Source of the DNA: an uncultured Oscillospiraceae bacterium
Lineage (GTDB): Bacteria > Bacillota > Clostridia > UBA1212 > SIG427
Length of the DNA: 8,418 bases
Assembly (NCBI GenBank): GCA_902465325.1
Contig: CABQMV010000090.1
Location: 1-8,418, forward strand
Reading direction: 5' to 3'
The number at the start of each line of letters is the position of its first letter. Positions within the stretch are counted from its first letter, which is position 1. The notes under the pieces were generated by a model. It was not told the DNA's origin, ran no database searches, and saw nothing but the letters and a program-made list of their open reading frames with translations. The position numbers and the translations under genes were made by a program. Shown in pieces: positions 4,691 through 8,418 of this stretch.

Positions 4691-5908
4691 ATGAAAGGCA
4701 TTGATTTTAGTATGAACAAAGAACGGCTTACTTCACTTGCAGATAAATTCTGCGCTCTGTACGGCGGTGACCCCTCTGACCTCCGTTTTTTTGCGGCGCC
4801 CGGACGGGTAAATCTCATAGGAGAACATGTGGATTACTGCGGAGGCTATGTTTTTCCTGCGGCGCTTACATTGGACAACGTAATTGCGGTACGTCAGACC
4901 CATGACAGAAAGCTTACCATGGCAGCTACTGATTTAGAAGGGGCCTTTACAGCAGATCTGGACAATATTGAAGCTGCTCGCCAGCTAAAGTGGGGAAATT
5001 ACCAGGCAGGAGTCGCCAAGGAACTGATGGAAAAGGGCCTCCCGCTTACCGGCGCGCAGATGCTCATGGACGGCATCATTCCCTACGGCAGCGGACTTTC
5101 CTCCTCTGCCTCTATTGAACTGGTAACGGCGGTAGCCCTCTCTGCACTGGCAGGAGACACCTCTGTTTCACAGCCGGAAAAGCTGGTAGAAATGGCTTTG
5201 ATAGGTCAGAAAGCAGAGAATCAATTCTGCGGAGTAAACTGCGGCATTATGGACCAGTTTGCTTCCGCCATGGGGCGAAAGGATCATGCCATGCTTCTAA
5301 ACTGCGGCACATTGGAATACAAATACGTCCCGCTGGAGCTGGGAGATCATGTTTTGATTTTGGCTAACACCTGCAAAAAGCACTCTCTGGGCGCCTCCAA
5401 ATACAATGAGCGCCGCAGCGAGGTTGATAAGGGTCTGAAAATCCTGCAATCTGCCTGTCCCCGTAAAGCAGAAAATCTCTGCGACTATACGGAAGAGGAG
5501 TTTGAAAAATACGGCTCTGCCATCAGCGATCCTGTTATTTACAATCGGGTAAAGCACGTAATCTATGAAAACGGCCGAGTGAAAAAAGCCGTTTCCATAC
5601 TGGAAAACGGCGATCTAGAAGCCTTCGGTAAAATTCTCTGTGAAGCCAACGATTCTATCCGCTACCTCTATGAGGTCACCGGCTTTGAATTAGACACCAT
5701 GTACGAAGAGGCTGTGAAGATTCCCGGCTGTATAGGAGCAAGAATGACCGGAGCCGGCTTCGGCGGCTGTACCGTCAACATTGTAGAAAAATCCGCTGTG
5801 GACCGCTTCTTAGCAGAGGTAGGTAAAAATTATCAGGAGAAGACCGGCATACAGCCTCAGTTCTACATCTGTCAGGTAGGAGACGGCGCACGGGAAATCC
5901 AGCTGTAA
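4691..5908 (+). CDS. galK: Galactokinase
   Basis: GHMP-family cytoplasmic kinase converting D-galactose and ATP to galactose-1-phosphate, the first committed Leloir step. The 405 residues are close to the family norm (about 385-400). Visible motifs are the galactokinase signature GRVNLIGEHVDYCGG (38-52) with the sugar-binding EHxDY, the ATP loop PYGSGLSSSAS (131-141), CGIMDQFAS with the probable catalytic Asp188, YNERRSEV (238-245) and the C-terminal TGAGFGGCTV (353-362). A second in-frame ATG at 4712 would give 398 residues starting MNKERLTSL. The first ATG has no Shine-Dalgarno site, while AAAGG (4694-4698) lies 13 bases before the second, so the start is ambiguous. It stands alone, with no galT, galE or transporter in view. 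A strong terminator follows 23 bases after the stop. Confidence 0.96.
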   Translation: MKGIDFSMNKERLTSLADKFCALYGGDPSDLRFFAAPGRVNLIGEHVDYCGGYVFPAALTLDNVIAVRQTHDRKLTMAATDLEGAFTADLDNIEAARQLKWGNYQAGVAKELMEKGLPLTGAQMLMDGIIPYGSGLSSSASIELVTAVALSALAGDTSVSQPEKLVEMALIGQKAENQFCGVNCGIMDQFASAMGRKDHAMLLNCGTLEYKYVPLELGDHVLILANTCKKHSLGASKYNERRSEVDKGLKILQSACPRKAENLCDYTEEEFEKYGSAISDPVIYNRVKHVIYENGRVKKAVSILENGDLEAFGKILCEANDSIRYLYEVTGFELDTMYEEAVKIPGCIGARMTGAGFGGCTVNIVEKSAVDRFLAEVGKNYQEKTGIQPQFYICQVGDGAREIQL

Positions 5909-5931
5909 TTCTCTTTTATAAAAAAGAAGGA

Positions 5932-5969
5932 AGCACACAATACGGACAAAGCTGTATTGTGTGCTTTTT
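5932..5969. terminator. Bidirectional intrinsic terminator between convergent galK and the large unknown gene
   Basis: AGCACACAATAC (5932-5943) and GTATTGTGTGCT (5954-5965) form a perfect 12-bp stem with a 10-base loop, followed on the plus strand by a T run through 5969. On the minus strand the same stem is followed by TCCTTCTTTTTT, a weaker but usable U-rich tail. It should end galK transcripts and probably also those of the convergent gene. The remaining bases up to 6025 hold nothing else I can support. Confidence 0.88.
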
Positions 5970-6025
5970 CATAAGCTGTATAAAGAAAAACAGACAAGCA
6001 AAGCCGCGTTTCTCTTTCCTCCCTC

Positions 6026-8418
6026 CTACTGTCGGATCCGGAAGGTTCTGTCAGCCCCCTCTTCACCCATATCTACGACAAAGGAAAAACCGTAGGTATT
6101 GTCCTCATTGTAATGCGCCCCGTATCCGTCAAAGCTTTCTACAGAATTGTCATACAGAACCCATTGTCCATCTGTAAACTCTTCTATTACAGGTTTCCTG
6201 TCGCTGGTAAATCCGTCGACTCTAACCGTATTCAGATTTCGGCTGCCCCTTACAGTAAACTGCGCCTGATTTTCCGCAGCCCGGATACGCGCCATGTAAG
6301 GATGGGCCTCCACGTTTCCCACCGCCGCAGTTGCCTGCATTGGCTTCAGAATTGAATCCTCCGCTACACGAAGGACATTGCTGCAGGAGTTATAATAGGC
6401 AGGACCATAGGGCAGCAAAATCATATGGATCCGAATGGTATCGCCTTTTCTGAAATACAAATCCTCTGCATCCAGCGTAAGGGCAAAGGAATTCATCCGG
6501 GCACCGCCGCTTAAATTATTTTTTACATTCACAGCCAAATTGCCGTCCCATTTTTCACCGCCTACAGTAACATCAAAATCCTTGATAAGAATGCTATAGT
6601 TGGTAACTCCGCCATTGACAGAATTATAAAAAGCAAAATAGGAATATTCCTTATTGAGAACATAGTACTGGTCATTGCTTCCGTTGCTGCCCGATACATT
6701 TCTGCCGGATCTGTCCCGGTAAGCATAGCTCCGAAAGCCTGCGGACTCAAATTGATAAGACATAATATTAAAATATTCCTTTACCTGAGCCAAATTCAGA
6801 TCCTCTAAAAATTCCAGCTCATAGGTATAATAATTTCTGCTTTCATCATTTTGAGGAAATTCCAGATGCGTAAGGGTATAGCGAAACTCTCCTGTATCGC
6901 AGATATAGGAATACTTCATTTCCCCATAGGTAGGGCCGGCCGACAGGATCTGGGAACCTGTATACTCAGAAAGCACTGTCTTTTTATTCTTATTGATATT
7001 AATCATAGAGGTAAAATACGTATCCCCCGCATGATAATACTGGGGCTGAGTATCCCATATCTCACCGCTGCAGCCGCGGAAATCCGGCAGCGTATAGCCA
7101 TCCTTTCCAAACACGCCCATAGGCGCAATGCAGGTGGTCTCCGTGGCGCCCGTAGACATGTGATAATAGGTAGCAAAAAACTGAATAGAAGAAATCTGCT
7201 GAAGTGCGTACTTTCCCCAATTCTGTACATACTGAACCGCCGTACACTCTATTTCTTCCCCAGCCGTCAGATATACAGGGAAAAAGGTATCCCCATACGC
7301 TTTGTCCTCCGGGTCATAGATACGGTCTTCATATTCTCCGTTAAAATTTTTGCAGACCTCCATAGGCACTGCCAAAAGTCGCTTCTCCTTATCCAGCAGA
7401 GAAGCGCATTCCATACATCCCACATTACTGTTGACCCATATATAGATCGGTCTTTCCTGCCCGTCATTTTTAATTTTCAGGTCTGCGTACATATAAAAAT
7501 TAGGATCCACATAATAGCCGTAATTGAAATCGTAGAAATTATTTTCCTCTGTTATTCTGTACATTCCCGTAGCGCTGTCGTAACCGGCAAAGGAAGCCCT
7601 AGAATTCGTGGAGTCGGTAATAGAGACCTCCACAGGGTTGCGCTCAATATAAGCCGCCTTCTGAATTCCCGCAAAGCTATGGGTAACATCGTTATACATC
7701 TGCAGGTTCAAATTGTATACCGTCCCGGACACCGCAGAGGGAAGCTGAATAACACTGTTCACCAAATAATATCCGTCCTCCTGTACAACCGATACTTCAG
7801 TATACAGAGAGTCCGCCGGATAAATCAGTCCGGCCGTTCCCGCCCGCTGAATATCAAAGGCCACATATTCAACTGAACGGGGATCCACACCTGCAACAGA
7901 GTCATGAACTCCGTTTTTATCCTTTATCTCTATCTTTGCAACAGCAGCGCTGTCCACTTTCAGTTCCACACCGAAGGAAGTCTCCGCAGTATAGGCCTCT
8001 TTATAGATAAACTTATAATTGATATGTAACGTATTTGGCAGCGTATTATACGTCAAATCCATTAAATGAGGATACCCAGCAAAGGAGGATTTCCGTATAT
8101 GCGTTTCAGAATAGTAAAGGCCCAGTCTCGTATTGACAGGCACACTCACATCTCTGCCCTCTGTAAAATATGCCTTTTCTCCGCCGGGTTCCTTGAAATA
8201 TACATCCATTGTATCAGTAAAATACACGCCGCCCTCTTTATTGCTAAACTCCCGGAGGTTCTTTTCACCTTTTCTGGTCAAGCCGTGGATCAAACGCATA
8301 TTTGCATTTTCTACAACATAATGATAGCGTTTATCGGATTCATAATAGGACTGTGTCTGATTGGCCACCTGATTGGCATATTCTACAGAATTGCCCATAG
8401 AGTTGGGGTTAGCCGTGG
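6026..8418 (-). CDS. Large probable extracytoplasmic protein, unknown function (5' end outside window)
   Basis: At least 796 residues in one open frame that runs off the right edge. The first in-frame ATG (8398) has no ribosome site, and the six preceding codons (TANPNS) are open, so the true start with any signal peptide is probably outside. I do not recognise the family. The visible part has no membrane span, LPXTG, S-layer or cell-wall repeat, and its C-terminus simply ends in ADRTFRIRQ. It is rich in Tyr, Asn and alternating hydrophobic residues, suggesting stacked beta domains. Notable stretches, numbered from the ATG at 8398, are GCMECASLL (327-335), a dense conserved-looking block with NWGKYALQQISSIQFF and YYHMSTGATETTCIAP (about 393-426), LPDFRGCSG (437-445) and QPQYYHAGD (451-459). 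Carbohydrate or surface-polymer binding would be a guess. The bidirectional terminator at 5932-5969 lies 57 bases beyond its stop. Confidence 0.85.
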   Translation of the reverse strand, partial: TANPNSMGNSVEYANQVANQTQSYYESDKRYHYVVENANMRLIHGLTRKGEKNLREFSNKEGGVYFTDTMDVYFKEPGGEKAYFTEGRDVSVPVNTRLGLYYSETHIRKSSFAGYPHLMDLTYNTLPNTLHINYKFIYKEAYTAETSFGVELKVDSAAVAKIEIKDKNGVHDSVAGVDPRSVEYVAFDIQRAGTAGLIYPADSLYTEVSVVQEDGYYLVNSVIQLPSAVSGTVYNLNLQMYNDVTHSFAGIQKAAYIERNPVEVSITDSTNSRASFAGYDSATGMYRITEENNFYDFNYGYYVDPNFYMYADLKIKNDGQERPIYIWVNSNVGCMECASLLDKEKRLLAVPMEVCKNFNGEYEDRIYDPEDKAYGDTFFPVYLTAGEEIECTAVQYVQNWGKYALQQISSIQFFATYYHMSTGATETTCIAPMGVFGKDGYTLPDFRGCSGEIWDTQPQYYHAGDTYFTSMININKNKKTVLSEYTGSQILSAGPTYGEMKYSYICDTGEFRYTLTHLEFPQNDESRNYYTYELEFLEDLNLAQVKEYFNIMSYQFESAGFRSYAYRDRSGRNVSGSNGSNDQYYVLNKEYSYFAFYNSVNGGVTNYSILIKDFDVTVGGEKWDGNLAVNVKNNLSGGARMNSFALTLDAEDLYFRKGDTIRIHMILLPYGPAYYNSCSNVLRVAEDSILKPMQATAAVGNVEAHPYMARIRAAENQAQFTVRGSRNLNTVRVDGFTSDRKPVIEEFTDGQWVLYDNSVESFDGYGAHYNEDNTYGFSFVVDMGEEGADRTFRIRQ

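Noticed and set aside
6851..7876. Plus-strand open frame of 341 codons opposite the large unknown gene
   Set aside because: The product is rich in Arg, His and Ile with no recognisable domain and no ribosome site, and it lies wholly antisense to a longer frame with coherent composition. It is a shadow frame.
6026..8398. Treating the ATG at 8398 as the true start of the large gene
   Set aside because: No ribosome site precedes it and the frame stays open to the window edge, so the gene is more likely 5'-truncated.
1..8418. CRISPR arrays, tRNA or rRNA genes, insertion sequences, phage attachment sites
   Set aside because: No regularly spaced repeats, cloverleaf-like sequence, transposase fragments or flanking duplications were seen on either strand.

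Overview
The window looks like a chromosomal segment from a Gram-positive Clostridia bacterium, most likely of the Lachnospiraceae type. The evidence is moderate GC with AT-rich intergenic gaps, purine-rich Shine-Dalgarno sites (GGGAGG, GGAGGT, AAGGAGG), near-consensus housekeeping promoters, a ribosomal rplM-rpsI pair, a Gram-positive ROK glucokinase and a stand-alone CarD-type RNA polymerase regulator. This placement is inference; nothing in the window fixes a genus. I found no RNA gene, insertion sequence, phage gene, CRISPR array or origin.

Layout. (1) Positions 1-895, minus strand: rplM (L13) followed by rpsI (S9, cut by the window edge), driven by a strong promoter whose -10 and -35 elements occupy 867-895. 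(2) Positions 896-1136: the rest of the AT-rich gap between divergent genes, with a 30-bp imperfect tandem repeat and a weak candidate promoter for the next gene. (3) Positions 1137-2832, plus strand: a ROK glucokinase overlapping by 8 bases with truA (tRNA pseudouridine synthase). (4) Positions 2763-4660, minus strand: a compact operon of carD plus two multi-pass membrane proteins of unknown function. It ends at an intrinsic terminator lying inside the 3' end of the convergent truA gene. (5) Positions 4595-4690: back-to-back promoters of carD and galK that may share a -35 hexamer, with a small tandem/palindromic motif. (6) Positions 4691-5969, plus strand: galactokinase galK and a strong hairpin terminator that can also serve the convergent gene. 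(7) Positions 6026-8418, minus strand: a large gene open at the window edge, encoding more than 790 residues of a Tyr/Asn-rich, probably extracytoplasmic protein that I do not recognise.

How the genes fit together. The annotated genes are mostly housekeeping: ribosome assembly, tRNA modification, and two sugar kinases (glucose and galactose) that feed hexose phosphates into glycolysis and the Leloir pathway. CarD is a general promoter-opening regulator, so its coupling to two small membrane proteins is the least explained functional link. The best leads are the carD-membrane operon, the terminator built from conserved truA codons, the shared carD/galK promoter region and the large unrecognised protein. 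I see no clear evidence of a wholly new multi-gene system.
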